Positions 16,670 through 25,654 of a DNA stretch of 64,000 bases are shown here, in pieces (position 1 is the first letter of the stretch; every line of letters begins with the position of its first letter). The stretch lies in assembly GCF_012427705.1 (NCBI RefSeq), contig NZ_CP048602.1, forward strand, positions 2,604,001 to 2,668,000. The letters are read 5' to 3'. The position numbers and the translations under genes were made by a program. Source of the stretch: Vreelandella piezotolerans. GTDB lineage: Bacteria; Pseudomonadota; Gammaproteobacteria; Pseudomonadales; Halomonadaceae. The notes below the pieces were generated by a model. That model did not search any database and had not been told where the DNA came from. It saw only the letters and a list, made by a program, of their open reading frames with translations.

Positions 16670-18267
16670 GGTGTTTCCTCCAAGCGGTCATCGACACGTT
16701 CGGCCTGTATCTCAAGGGGATCCAGTAGCGCTGCTTCCGCGCTTGCGGAGGCACCGAGTACCGCTTCGATATAGCCTGAAGGCGTCATCAATTGATCGCC
16801 TATTTGGTTCATCACCAGCATGATGGGTTCGGCAAACACGCCAATGAGCAGGGACATCATGGCCAGCACCACGACAGGCAGATACATCATCCACAGGCTG
16901 GGCTTCAGCAACCGGCCGTCATCGCCAGTCGGTGTCGGTGTTTCGGGCACCTGGTTTTCTTCAGGTAGCGCCTTCCAGAACACTTCGTTCCAGATCTTCA
17001 CCATGGAGTAGAGCGTCATCAAACCCACGGCCAGAGCGATGCCGGTCGCCACGTAAGCCTCTGCCTCAAAGCCCGCGCGCACCAGCACGAACTTCGCAAA
17101 AAACCCCGAGAGCGGTGGGATACCCGCCAGAGAAAACGCGCTGATAAAAAACGCGACGGCCAGCCAAGGCCGCTCACGATAGAGCCCACCCATTTTTTTG
17201 AGCTGGTACGTCCCTTGGAGGCGATGCGTAATGCCGCTGATCAAGAACAGGTTCGTCTTGACGATGATATTGTGCATGATCGCGAACACACCGCCGGCAA
17301 TGGCCAGCGGCGTATAGAGCGCCAGTCCCAATATCATGTAACCAATCTGACTGACGATATGAAACGAGAGGATACGACGAAATTCATACTGAGCGGCGGC
17401 GCCTAACACGCCGGTCACCATGGTCAATACTGCTCCCCACAGCATGATGTCTTGGAGGTAGCCCATGGTTTGATCAAAGATCAGCGTAAATACCCGAAAC
17501 AGCGAGTAAACGCCCACCTTGGTGAGCAGTCCCGCAAACAACGCCGATACCGCCACCGGCGGCGTATGATAGGACGCAGGCAGCCAAAAAAATAGCGGAA
17601 ACGCGGCGGCTTTGATACCAAAGGCCACCATGAACATCACCGCCAGCACTTCGACCATACCGCTGTGCTCGGCCTCATCCATGCGCAGCGCAATATCGGC
17701 CATATTGAGCGTTCCCACCGTGCCGTAGAGCAACCCCACCGCGCTGAGAAAAATCACCGAAGCCAGCAGGTTGAGCGTGACGTACTTGATGGCGCCCTCC
17801 ATCTGGGCGCGCTCGCCACCGAGCGTTAGGAGCGCAAACGAGGCCACCAACATCACTTCGAACCAGACATAGAGGTTGAAGATATCGCCCGTTAAAAAGG
17901 CGCCCGCCACCCCCGCCAGTAGCAAATGCATCAGCGGGTAGTAGCCAAATTTTTCGTGGCCGCGGCCAGTCGTCGCCAGGGAGTAAATCCCCATGGCCAA
18001 GCCGATGATGCCGGTGAGCAGTATCATCACAGCGCTGAGCATGTCAGCGACGAGCGTTATCCCAAACGGTGCTGGCCAGCTGCCCATTTGAATGGTGATG
18101 TAGCCATCTTCTAAGACCGCAACGAACAGCCACAGGCTGACGACGAATAGCGCGACGTTGCCCGCCACGGCAATAAAACGCTGCATCGGGCGCGAACGCC
18201 AAAACATCAGCGAAATGGCCCCAGAAAGTAGCGGCAGTAAAACGGGGAGTGCGACTTCAGGCCTCAC
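16666..18267 (-). CDS. mrpD: Na+/H+ antiporter subunit D
   Basis: A 533-residue, about 14-helix subunit related to NuoM/NuoN of complex I, with the proton-channel module (PF00361). Marks include [41 protein letters not shown] and [18 protein letters not shown], which hold the conserved Glu and Lys residues of the ion path. Together with MrpA it is the likely proton and sodium translocating part. The start is GTG, overlapping the mrpC stop (GTGA). Confidence 0.96.
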   Translation of the reverse strand: MRPEVALPVLLPLLSGAISLMFWRSRPMQRFIAVAGNVALFVVSLWLFVAVLEDGYITIQMGSWPAPFGITLVADMLSAVMILLTGIIGLAMGIYSLATTGRGHEKFGYYPLMHLLLAGVAGAFLTGDIFNLYVWFEVMLVASFALLTLGGERAQMEGAIKYVTLNLLASVIFLSAVGLLYGTVGTLNMADIALRMDEAEHSGMVEVLAVMFMVAFGIKAAAFPLFFWLPASYHTPPVAVSALFAGLLTKVGVYSLFRVFTLIFDQTMGYLQDIMLWGAVLTMVTGVLGAAAQYEFRRILSFHIVSQIGYMILGLALYTPLAIAGGVFAIMHNIIVKTNLFLISGITHRLQGTYQLKKMGGLYRERPWLAVAFFISAFSLAGIPPLSGFFAKFVLVRAGFEAEAYVATGIALAVGLMTLYSMVKIWNEVFWKALPEENQVPETPTPTGDDGRLLKPSLWMMYLPVVVLAMMSLLIGVFAEPIMLVMNQIGDQLMTPSGYIEAVLGASASAEAALLDPLEIQAERVDDRLEETP

Positions 18268-18611
18268 GTGTCGGTATCCTTCATCTTGTCCAAGTCATCG
18301 GCCTTGACGATTTCATAAGCGCGGCGAATCAGCACCACCGCAAACGCCAATACACCAAAGGCAATCACGATAGCCGTCAATACCACTGCTTGCGGCAAGG
18401 GGTCGGCAACGCCACCCAATGGCTGCATCATGCCTTCGGGGATCAGGGGGGGCGCACCCCGCGTCATACCGGCCGTGGTAAAAATTAACAGGTTAGCGGC
18501 GTTAGACAGTAGCAGCAGACCAATCACCAGCTTGACGATAGAGCGACGCAACATCATGAATATGGCGGTCGCGTAGAGCAGGCCTATGACGAGGGCCATT
18601 AACGGTTCCAT
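18264..18611 (-). CDS. mrpC: Na+/H+ antiporter subunit C
   Basis: A 115-residue NuoK-like subunit with three helices ([36 protein letters not shown]). It joins the MrpA and MrpD modules. The gap to mrpB is 33 bases, the largest in the operon. The stop overlaps the mrpD start. Confidence 0.95.
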   Translation of the reverse strand: MEPLMALVIGLLYATAIFMMLRRSIVKLVIGLLLLSNAANLLIFTTAGMTRGAPPLIPEGMMQPLGGVADPLPQAVVLTAIVIAFGVLAFAVVLIRRAYEIVKADDLDKMKDTDT

Positions 18612-18644
18612 CGGCGACCTCCCGATTCGATGAGTCTAAGGGAC

Positions 18645-19076
18645 TTATGGCTCATCCTTATCCACCTCCATTAATGCCATGACCATACCCATGACGGAGC
18701 CCAGTACCGCCAGATAGACGCCAATATCGAAAATCAGCGGCGTCGAGGCTTTGAAGTCGATCACCGGAATCGTCCACCACTGAGCAGTCAGAAAAGGCTG
18801 CCCCATGAACCAAGCGGGCACTACCGAGATCATCCCAAAAAAGAGTCCTGCGCCGATCAAGTCTCGCGGGTCGACCATGCGCAGTACCTCTTTCGTGGCG
18901 CTTACGCCAAAGGCAAATAAATACAAAGTGAACGCGCCCGCTGCCACGAGCCCAGCAATGAATCCTCCCCCGGGCTCATCATGCCCCCGCAGCAGCAGGA
19001 AGACCGAGAACATGAGCTGCAGCGGCATGAGAAAGCGCGCTGCGGTGTTTAAAATGATCGTGCCTGATTTAACCAT
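18645..19076 (-). CDS. mrpB: Na+/H+ antiporter subunit B
   Basis: A 143-residue membrane subunit with the MnhB signature ([23 protein letters not shown]). In some bacteria this domain is fused to MrpA; here it is a separate gene whose ATG overlaps the mrpA stop by eight bases. It is needed for assembly and activity of the complex. Confidence 0.95.
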   Translation of the reverse strand: MVKSGTIILNTAARFLMPLQLMFSVFLLLRGHDEPGGGFIAGLVAAGAFTLYLFAFGVSATKEVLRMVDPRDLIGAGLFFGMISVVPAWFMGQPFLTAQWWTIPVIDFKASTPLIFDIGVYLAVLGSVMGMVMALMEVDKDEP

Positions 19077-21417
19077 CGTAGGGCTCCTTCACGCTGGCTT
19101 TTTCGCCACTATTTGTCCTACCCTCCGTTTCGCCGTGGCGAAGCTTGAGCATGGCAATCACGCCAATGGCGGCCAACGCTAGCACGAACATCTCACCCAA
19201 GGTGTCGAGGGCACGGTAATCGACCAGGATGACATTGACGATATTTCGACCATGGGCAAGCGGCGCACTGTTCTCGACCATGTAGGTCGAGATGCTTTCG
19301 AACTGATCGATACTCCACGCCGTCATGATCAATAAGAACATCAGCACGCCCATGGTCGCTGCAACCGACCCATCGCGAATGCGCTCCAGATTCGTGGAGA
19401 GGTTGGAGAAGCGAGGCAGCCGGAAGAGCACCAGGACTAGCAGAATCACCGTCATGGTTTCAACGAGCAGTTGGGTAATGCCTAAGTCCGGCGCGCTGAA
19501 CAGAATGAAGATCAGCGCGATGGAGAAGCCCATGATGCCGACCGAGACAACGGCTCCCAACCGAGAGCGCGAAATCGTGGCGAACAGAGCCCCCATCGCC
19601 ATGGTGCCCACCACGATCACTTCGTGAAAGCGCACGTCTAGCTCGAGCGCTAGCTGGGGGGAATGGCGCAACAAAATGGAGTTGCCGATTAGCGCAATCA
19701 GCACGACCAGCATCACCAATATATAGTTACGCATATAGCCGTTTTGCAGGAGTCGAGTTTGCCACTCGGAAAAGCGCACGATGCCATTCATCAGGCCCTC
19801 GTAGCCTGCTTCGGGCCCATAGCGCATCACGGGGGTCAGTCTGGCCAACTGGCCACGTACACTGTCCCAACGCTTGAAGAGAAAGAAACCGAGCAGTAGG
19901 CTCACCACGGACATGATCAACGCCATGTTGACGCCATACCACAGCGACAGCGAGATCGGCAGCGCCTCCCCCGCCACTGCCGTGGCCGCCGACGTCAATA
20001 ACGCATCGGCTCCCAACATGGCGGGCGCTAAGCCAAGCGCGAGCGATCCAAGGGCCAATAGGCCTGGGCCGATCAGCATGCTTAGCGGTGCTTCATGGGG
20101 CGTTTTAGGAGTTTCATGGCGTGCGCCATAAAAAGGTCGCAGCGCGATGATGGACGCCACCGCAATGGTCAACACGGCCGCCATAAAGGCGAACACCACC
20201 AATATTGACCGGACACGCTCGGCGCCTAGCGCTGCTTCGAGCATTAGCTCTTTACCGATAAAGCCGAGTAACGGTGGCACACCCGCCAAGGAAAGCGCTG
20301 CTATCAGTGCAATGGTCGCCGTCACGGGCATCACGCTGCGCAGTCCCCCCATGGCCGTGACATCCTTGGTACCGGTTTCGTGATCAAGAATCCCCGCCAC
20401 CATGAACAGGGCGCCTTTGTACAGTGAGTGGGCCAGCAAGAACGTCACGAACGCTGTCATGGCATACTCGGAGCCAATGCCTAACAGCATGGTCAGCGTA
20501 CCCAGCGCCATGACCGTCGAGTACGCCAGCAACTTCTTGATGTTGGTGTGATGAATCGCCAGAAAAGCGCCGGTCAGCATGGTGGTCGCTCCGACCACGG
20601 AGAGTATCGTCACCCATAGGGCAGTGCCACCCAGCTCGGGCTGCAGCCGTGCCAATAAGTAAATGCCCGCCTTCACCATGGTGGCGGAGTGCAGATAGGC
20701 GGACACGGGCGTTGGCGCTGCCATGGCGTTGGGCAACCAGAAATGGAAAGGGAACTGCGCCGATTTGGTAAACGCACCCAGCAACAAACAGATCAACATG
20801 GGGGTATAGAGCGCGTGTTGGCGCAGGTCCTCATCGGCGCGCAGAATGTCATGGAGAGACCAGCTACCGCTTGCTACACCCAGCAGCACTAGCCCTGCCA
20901 TCAGTGCCAACCCACCGGCCACCGTCACGAACAAACCTTGACGTGCCGATTTACGCGCCTCGATATCCTGGTGATTGAAGCCAATCAGGAGGTAGGAGGT
21001 GATGCTGGTCAGTTCCCAAAAAATGAATAGCGTAAGCAGGCCATCGGCGAGCACGAGCCCCAGCATGGAGGCCATGAACGCGACCAGAGCCAAATGGAAA
21101 CGGGCCATATCCTGATGACCTTTCAAATAGCCACCTGCATAGACCAAGACGCAGGTGCCGATCCCCGTAATCAGCAAGCCAAACAGCAGCGACAGGCCAT
21201 CGAGCAAAAAGCTTAAGCTGATACCCAATGACGGCACCCACGACCACGCCAATAGCTGAGGGCCCTCATGGAGAACCAACGGCGCTTGGCTTAACAACCA
21301 AGCGGCCAAAAGTGCCGGAAATAGCGCAAGCAGCAGGCTTGCTCGCTCCCCAAACCAGCGGTTGAGCAGCGGTGACAGCGCTGCCAACACGAAGCCCATT
21401 AATACGGCAAATTGCAT
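19069..21417 (-). CDS. mrpA: Na+/H+ antiporter subunit A
   Basis: A 782-residue subunit, first gene of the mrp operon. The NuoL-like part holds the proton-channel module ([51 protein letters not shown]). After it comes the MbhD/DUF4040 and MbhE-like C-terminus ([34 protein letters not shown]). The complex exchanges cytoplasmic Na+ for H+ and supports growth in salt and at high pH, apt for a halophile. GGGAGAAGG precedes the ATG. The gene order A-B-C-D-E-F-G is complete and uninterrupted. Confidence 0.97.
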   Translation of the reverse strand: MQFAVLMGFVLAALSPLLNRWFGERASLLLALFPALLAAWLLSQAPLVLHEGPQLLAWSWVPSLGISLSFLLDGLSLLFGLLITGIGTCVLVYAGGYLKGHQDMARFHLALVAFMASMLGLVLADGLLTLFIFWELTSITSYLLIGFNHQDIEARKSARQGLFVTVAGGLALMAGLVLLGVASGSWSLHDILRADEDLRQHALYTPMLICLLLGAFTKSAQFPFHFWLPNAMAAPTPVSAYLHSATMVKAGIYLLARLQPELGGTALWVTILSVVGATTMLTGAFLAIHHTNIKKLLAYSTVMALGTLTMLLGIGSEYAMTAFVTFLLAHSLYKGALFMVAGILDHETGTKDVTAMGGLRSVMPVTATIALIAALSLAGVPPLLGFIGKELMLEAALGAERVRSILVVFAFMAAVLTIAVASIIALRPFYGARHETPKTPHEAPLSMLIGPGLLALGSLALGLAPAMLGADALLTSAATAVAGEALPISLSLWYGVNMALIMSVVSLLLGFFLFKRWDSVRGQLARLTPVMRYGPEAGYEGLMNGIVRFSEWQTRLLQNGYMRNYILVMLVVLIALIGNSILLRHSPQLALELDVRFHEVIVVGTMAMGALFATISRSRLGAVVSVGIMGFSIALIFILFSAPDLGITQLLVETMTVILLVLVLFRLPRFSNLSTNLERIRDGSVAATMGVLMFLLIMTAWSIDQFESISTYMVENSAPLAHGRNIVNVILVDYRALDTLGEMFVLALAAIGVIAMLKLRHGETEGRTNSGEKASVKEPYDG

Positions 21418-21566
21418 CCGGCGCCTTCTCCCTAATTGCGTGCATTCACCTCAAAACGGCCGCTTGTCGACACGTCAGCAGCCGTTCGAGCGTTGAATAA
21501 GTGTGATTTTATATCCACAAACCTTATACCAACCCTTCCCACTTTTCTAGGAAAGTCGTTCTCAAT

Positions 21567-21601
21567 AAAAAACCGCCTAGCGCAATACGCTAGGCGGTTT
21601 T
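21567..21601 (-). terminator. Rho-independent terminator after hemH
   Basis: A perfect 14-base stem (AAAACCGCCTAGCG paired with CGCTAGGCGGTTTT) with a 5-base loop. On the minus strand the stem ends in a run of six T, so it serves hemH. Confidence 0.92.
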
Positions 21602-21619
21602 ATGCACCGCCATATGACG

Positions 21620-22699
21620 TTACGTTGTTGGTAACCAACCCGATAATTCGTTATTCACTACCGCCAATAGTGCATCGATATGGTCATCGCGATCGTTCAA
21701 GCAAGGGATGTAGCTAAAGGTTTCACCACCCGCTTCCATGAAACTATCGTGGATCTCCTCTTTGATCTCTTCGAGGGTCTCGACACAATCAGAGGAAAAG
21801 GCTGGCGAAAGAATCGCAATGTGCTTGTGCCCTTGTTTCGCCAGTTCGGCAACATGGTCGACCGTTTGCGGACCGACCCACTTTTCAGGACCGAACTGCG
21901 ACTGAAACGCAGTATCGACCTCCTCTTTGCTCAACCCCAGCTTTTCACGCAGTAGGCGCGTCGTTTTCTGACACTGGCAGTGGTAGGGGTCACCCTCCAT
22001 CAGATAACGCTCCGGCACGCCGTGATAGCTCGCCACGAGTTTGGTGGGACGACTATCGAAGCCGTCGTACGCCTCTTGTACCGAGTTAGCCAACGCCTGG
22101 ATATACGTCGGATGCTCGAAATAGGCCGGTACGGTACGGATATAGGGCTGCCACTTCATTTTCATCAGCGTACGAAACGCTTGATCATTGGCAGTAGCGG
22201 TAGTGGGCGAGCCGTACTGCGGATAGAGCGGGAAGAAGACGATGCGCTCACAACCCTTCTCTTTCATGCGTTTGAGCACGCTGTCCGTTGAAGGATTGCC
22301 GTAGCGCATACAGAAATCGACCTCGACATCGTCGCCGTAAAGCGCTTTCAGGCGCTCGGTCATTTTTTCCGTTTGTGCACGGGTGATGGTCAGCAACGGG
22401 CTTTCGTTCTTCTCGTTATTCCAGATGCTTTTGTACGCGTTGCCCGAGGAGAACGGACGCTTGGTCAGGATGATGAGCTGCAAAAGAGGCTGCCATTTCC
22501 ATCCGGCATAATCTACGACTCGTTTATCGGACAAGAACTCGCTGAGATAGCGACGCATGGACCAGTAATCGGTGGCATCGGGCGTTCCCAGATTCGCTAG
22601 AACGACGCCCACCTTGGCGCGGGGAACGGCAGGGTGGCTGCTGGGCGCGTGGGCCAAGCGCCCCTCACCGGGTTGATCCTTCACGATGCTATCGGCCAT
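21620..22699 (-). CDS. hemH: Ferrochelatase
   Basis: A 359-residue enzyme that inserts Fe2+ into protoporphyrin IX, the last step of haem synthesis. Family marks are GVVLANLGTPDATDYWSMRR, the VASYHGVPERYLMEGDPY region with the catalytic His, TRLLREKLGL and FQSQFGPEKWVGP. GAGGAG is nine bases before the ATG at 22699; an 18-codon upstream extension has no support. The N-terminal ~30 residues before the conserved core are unusually polar. It is divergent from the photolyase, sharing a 110-base control region. Loss of ferrochelatase makes bacteria light-sensitive through porphyrin build-up, so a light link is plausible. Confidence 0.95.
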   Translation of the reverse strand: MADSIVKDQPGEGRLAHAPSSHPAVPRAKVGVVLANLGTPDATDYWSMRRYLSEFLSDKRVVDYAGWKWQPLLQLIILTKRPFSSGNAYKSIWNNEKNESPLLTITRAQTEKMTERLKALYGDDVEVDFCMRYGNPSTDSVLKRMKEKGCERIVFFPLYPQYGSPTTATANDQAFRTLMKMKWQPYIRTVPAYFEHPTYIQALANSVQEAYDGFDSRPTKLVASYHGVPERYLMEGDPYHCQCQKTTRLLREKLGLSKEEVDTAFQSQFGPEKWVGPQTVDHVAELAKQGHKHIAILSPAFSSDCVETLEEIKEEIHDSFMEAGGETFSYIPCLNDRDDHIDALLAVVNNELSGWLPTT

Positions 22700-22766
22700 C
22701 TCGCTAACTCCTCGGGTGTACGTAATGGGCAAAATCTTAACACTTTTCAGCAAAGTCGCGGCATAA

Positions 22767-22796
22767 AGTTATACTATCAACATTATTTGTATAACT
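22767..22796. promoter_or_regulatory. Perfect inverted repeat between hemH and the photolyase, candidate light-responsive operator
   Basis: AGTTATAC and GTATAACT form a perfect 8-base inverted repeat with a 14-base AT-rich spacer. The right arm contains TATAAC, a good -10 element for the photolyase, whose ATG is only 12 bases further on, so the leader would be very short. By symmetry the left arm gives TATAAC toward hemH. No good -35 is present on either side. The core matches the site before the cryptochrome unit. Confidence 0.55.
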
Positions 22797-22808
22797 GCAG
22801 GCCAACTC

Positions 22809-24422
22809 ATGTCCAAGCCGTTACTCCTGGTACTGGGTGATCAGCTCACGCTGACGCTGCCAACCCTTCGCGAAGCGCCTTCCAATGCGGTGGTGGCGAT
22901 GTGCGAAGTGGCCGAAGAGGCACGCTACGTGCCTCACCATCTGCATAAGATCGGTCTTTTCATGGCCGCCATGCGCCACTTTGCCGACGCCTTGAGAGAC
23001 AAAGGCTATACGGTGCATTACAGCCGCATCAATGATGGCGATAACACCCAGTCGCTGATAGAAGAAGCCGAGCGGCTCGCCAAGCAGTACGGCTGTGATG
23101 AAATTCGCGTTACCCGCCCCGGCGAGTGGCGGCTGTGGAACGACATGCAGCAGCGCCAACACAACGCCCTCCCCTGGCAGTTGTGGGAAGATGACCGCTT
23201 CTTCACCACACCGGACGACTTTTCACGCTGGGCAGAGGGCCGCAAACAGCTGCGCCTGGAGTATTTCTACCGCGAGCAGCGCAAGCGCACCGGCCTGCTC
23301 ATGGAGGGCGATACGCCCAGCGGCGGCCAGTGGAACTACGACCACGACAACCGCGAGCCCATCGATGCCTCGCTGAGCTTTCCTGCACTGCCCAACCACG
23401 GCCAGGATGACGTGACAAAAGCAGCTCTTAAGGACGCCGCTGACCATTTCGCTGATCACATGGGAACGATGGAGACCTTCAACTTGCCGGTCACCCGGCG
23501 GCAGGCACTGGTCGATTTGAACCACTTCATCGAACACGGGCTAGCAGACTTTGGCCGCTACCAAGATGCCATTAGTGACCGAGAACCCTTTTTGTATCAC
23601 TCACGCCTGTCTGCGGCGATGAACATTGGCCTGCTCTCGCCGATGGAAGTGTGTGACGCCGCCGAGGCGCACTACCATGCGGGCAAAGCGCCTATCAATG
23701 CGGTAGAGGGTTTCATCCGCCAAATACTCGGCTGGCGCGAATACGTGCGCGGGCTCTACTGGACGCACATGCCCGGGTACAAACAGGAGAACCAGCTAGG
23801 CTTCACCCGCGAGCTGCCCGCGTTTTATTGGGACGCCAACACCGACATGCGCTGCCTGCAGCGCGCCATTCAAATGACCATCGACAACAGCTATGCGCAC
23901 CACATCCAGCGACTCATGGTCACCGGCAACTTTGCCCTGCTGTGCGGCGTCAAGCCCGAAGCGCTGTGCGACTGGTACCTCGCCGTCTACGCCGATGCCT
24001 GCGAGTGGGTCGAACTGCCTAATACCCTCGGGATGGTACTGCACGCCGATGGCGGTTTGATGGGCTCCAAGCCTTACTGCGCTTCGGGTAAATACATCGA
24101 TAAGATGTCTGATCACTGTCAGCACTGTCGCTACTCGCCCAAACAGATGACCGGCCCCAAAGCCTGCCCTTTCAACAGTCTTTACTGGCACTTTTTGGAA
24201 ACCAATGCGGAACGGCTCAACCGTAATCCACGAATGAAGCTCATTTATGGCTCGTTAGGACGCATGAAAGAGGAGAAGCGCGAGGCCATTCGCCAGCAGG
24301 CCGAGCAATTCCTTGCCAAACTGCCAACCAGTAAAGGCTACGGCCAACCGGCGCATACGAAGGGCTATGCCTCTGCTGCCCAACACGCTTCCTCTACATC
24401 TAACTCGGAGAACCGCTCATGA
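22809..24422 (+). CDS. Fe-S bacterial cryptochrome/(6-4) photolyase (PhrB/FeS-BCP type)
   Basis: A 537-residue flavoprotein of the class whose type member is Agrobacterium PhrB, which repairs (6-4) photoproducts. It starts LLLVLGDQLTLTLPTL, as in that class. The four [4Fe-4S] ligands are visible: Cys349 (DMRCLQ), Cys437 and Cys440 (HCQHC) and Cys453 (KACPFN), a spacing equal to that of PhrB. The FAD pocket lies around GFIRQILGWREYVRGLYW and HHIQRLMVTGNFALL. The C-terminus carries a ~30-residue polar tail. The gene overlaps the next one by four bases and begins right after the inverted repeat described at 22767-22796. Confidence 0.95.
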   Translation: MSKPLLLVLGDQLTLTLPTLREAPSNAVVAMCEVAEEARYVPHHLHKIGLFMAAMRHFADALRDKGYTVHYSRINDGDNTQSLIEEAERLAKQYGCDEIRVTRPGEWRLWNDMQQRQHNALPWQLWEDDRFFTTPDDFSRWAEGRKQLRLEYFYREQRKRTGLLMEGDTPSGGQWNYDHDNREPIDASLSFPALPNHGQDDVTKAALKDAADHFADHMGTMETFNLPVTRRQALVDLNHFIEHGLADFGRYQDAISDREPFLYHSRLSAAMNIGLLSPMEVCDAAEAHYHAGKAPINAVEGFIRQILGWREYVRGLYWTHMPGYKQENQLGFTRELPAFYWDANTDMRCLQRAIQMTIDNSYAHHIQRLMVTGNFALLCGVKPEALCDWYLAVYADACEWVELPNTLGMVLHADGGLMGSKPYCASGKYIDKMSDHCQHCRYSPKQMTGPKACPFNSLYWHFLETNAERLNRNPRMKLIYGSLGRMKEEKREAIRQQAEQFLAKLPTSKGYGQPAHTKGYASAAQHASSTSNSENRS

Positions 24423-24823
24423 GCCGTTTCGCAGCGCTGGATGCCCAGGCTCCGGTCACGCTCTACCATGACGGGGACTGCCCCTTTTGCCGAGTGGAAG
24501 TCGCTTGGCTCGCCAAACACCGCCATCGGTCTCGCGTTCGGCTGGTCGATATTCAGAGCAGCGAGTTCAAGCCAGACGAGGTCGGTCGCAGTTTCGACGC
24601 CATGATGGGCCAACTGCATTTGCAAGATCAAGAAGGGAGGTGGTTCATCGGGATGGACGCCAGCCGGGCCCTCTATGCGGTGTTGGGCTACCGGCGGCTG
24701 GTAAAGCTATCTTACTTACCGGGCCTGCGCAGCATGATGGATGCAGGCTACCGTTTCTTTGCCCGTCGCCGTATTCGGCTGGGGCGATGGTGGGAAAAAC
24801 GACAGGGTAAAACCGTCAGCTAA
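24419..24823 (+). CDS. DCC1-like thiol-disulfide oxidoreductase family protein (DUF393)
   Basis: A 134-residue protein with the DxxC-PFC motif near the N-terminus (YHDGDCPFCRVEVAWL), the mark of the DCC/DUF393 family with a thioredoxin-like fold. The later GMDASRALYAVLGYRRL stretch also fits. The redox role is inferred from the C-x-x-C. Its ATG overlaps the photolyase stop (ATGA), so it belongs to the photolyase transcript. DUF393 genes beside photolyases recur in Proteobacteria, from memory, suggesting a link to its redox state. Confidence 0.88.
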   Translation: MSRFAALDAQAPVTLYHDGDCPFCRVEVAWLAKHRHRSRVRLVDIQSSEFKPDEVGRSFDAMMGQLHLQDQEGRWFIGMDASRALYAVLGYRRLVKLSYLPGLRSMMDAGYRFFARRRIRLGRWWEKRQGKTVS

Positions 24824-24836
24824 TACAGCGGCTGGA

Positions 24837-25139
24837 TCAAAAGACGAGCGGCATACGCGAGGTCAGCGGCGCACTATAATGAGCGTCGCGGCCAATCACC
24901 TCATCTTGAGGCACGTGCTGCACTAAGTAGGCGCGATGGATACCCGCACGCTTGAGCTCTAGATAAACGTCATCCAGTGAGCGAAACAGCATCGGTTTAC
25001 CGCGCTGCATCAACATGTGGCGCTCACCTTCTACATCTTCAAGCTCGACTTGGTAAAAACGACTACCCGAATGGGTAATCACACGGATTTCAAAATTGTC
25101 GTGATTCACGACGAACTGTTTCAGCGCTTTCAGTTCCAT
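24837..25139 (-). CDS. DUF6482-like small protein
   Basis: A 100-residue soluble protein beginning MELKALKQFVVNHDNFEIRV with a central LFRSLDDVYLELKRAGI helix and the C-terminal YLVQHVPQDEVIG region. This resembles small Pseudomonas and Halomonas proteins classed as DUF6482; function unknown. AGGAGG stands before the ATG, so translation is well supported. It converges on the DCC-family gene with a gap of only 13 bases. Confidence 0.75.
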   Translation of the reverse strand: MELKALKQFVVNHDNFEIRVITHSGSRFYQVELEDVEGERHMLMQRGKPMLFRSLDDVYLELKRAGIHRAYLVQHVPQDEVIGRDAHYSAPLTSRMPLVF

Positions 25140-25278
25140 GGTTCCCTCCTGTTATTGGTCATCGTCATGGAACACAGCATGAAGCGGCTCCATGACAATC
25201 ATATTACCTTGGCACTAACTGCCTAAGACGGCAATAACAGGGAAGAGTTCCTGTCTCAATCGTCAACTAACGGTCGAC

Positions 25279-25572
25279 TTATTGATACTCGGAGGGGTCG
25301 ATTGCTTTGCCCAGCGAGTTACGATCGATCCAGTTCCCACCTTTGGTCTCTTTATAGCGAAACACCACTTTGTCGCCTACAACGACGGGGAGTTCAGCAT
25401 CTTCGGTTTGGTAGCTGTACTTCTCCCCCTCCACCACCAAAAAGTAGCGATAGAGATCGGGCATGCCCAGCCACTCTTTGAAAGGGCCTTCGCGCTCTAG
25501 CGACTGGAGTTCACCACGGCCTTCCAGTTTCGGAAGACGTTTGCGGTTACCGCGCCTAAAACCACCTGCCAT
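25279..25572 (-). CDS. Conserved-looking protein of unknown function, 97 residues
   Basis: Not recognised. The protein has a very basic start (GGFRRGNRKRLPKL), then a beta-rich middle (YRYFLVVEGEKYSYQTEDAE, VVGDKVVFRYKETKGGNW) and the end IDRNSLGKAIDPSEYQ. The strand pattern would suit a small beta-barrel, but no family motif is evident. AGGAG is well placed before the ATG. It lies between DUF6482 and dnaB on the same strand, 82 bases after the dnaB stop in sequence order but upstream-free of it. The basic tail suggests nucleic-acid contact; this is only an inference. Confidence 0.7.
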   Translation of the reverse strand: MAGGFRRGNRKRLPKLEGRGELQSLEREGPFKEWLGMPDLYRYFLVVEGEKYSYQTEDAELPVVVGDKVVFRYKETKGGNWIDRNSLGKAIDPSEYQ

Positions 25573-25654
25573 TTGTTACTCCTGTCTCTCTATCTGCTCG
25601 AGGCGAACTACTCATGAGGGTGCGCATTATACGTTCTCCCCCATGACGCTCAAG

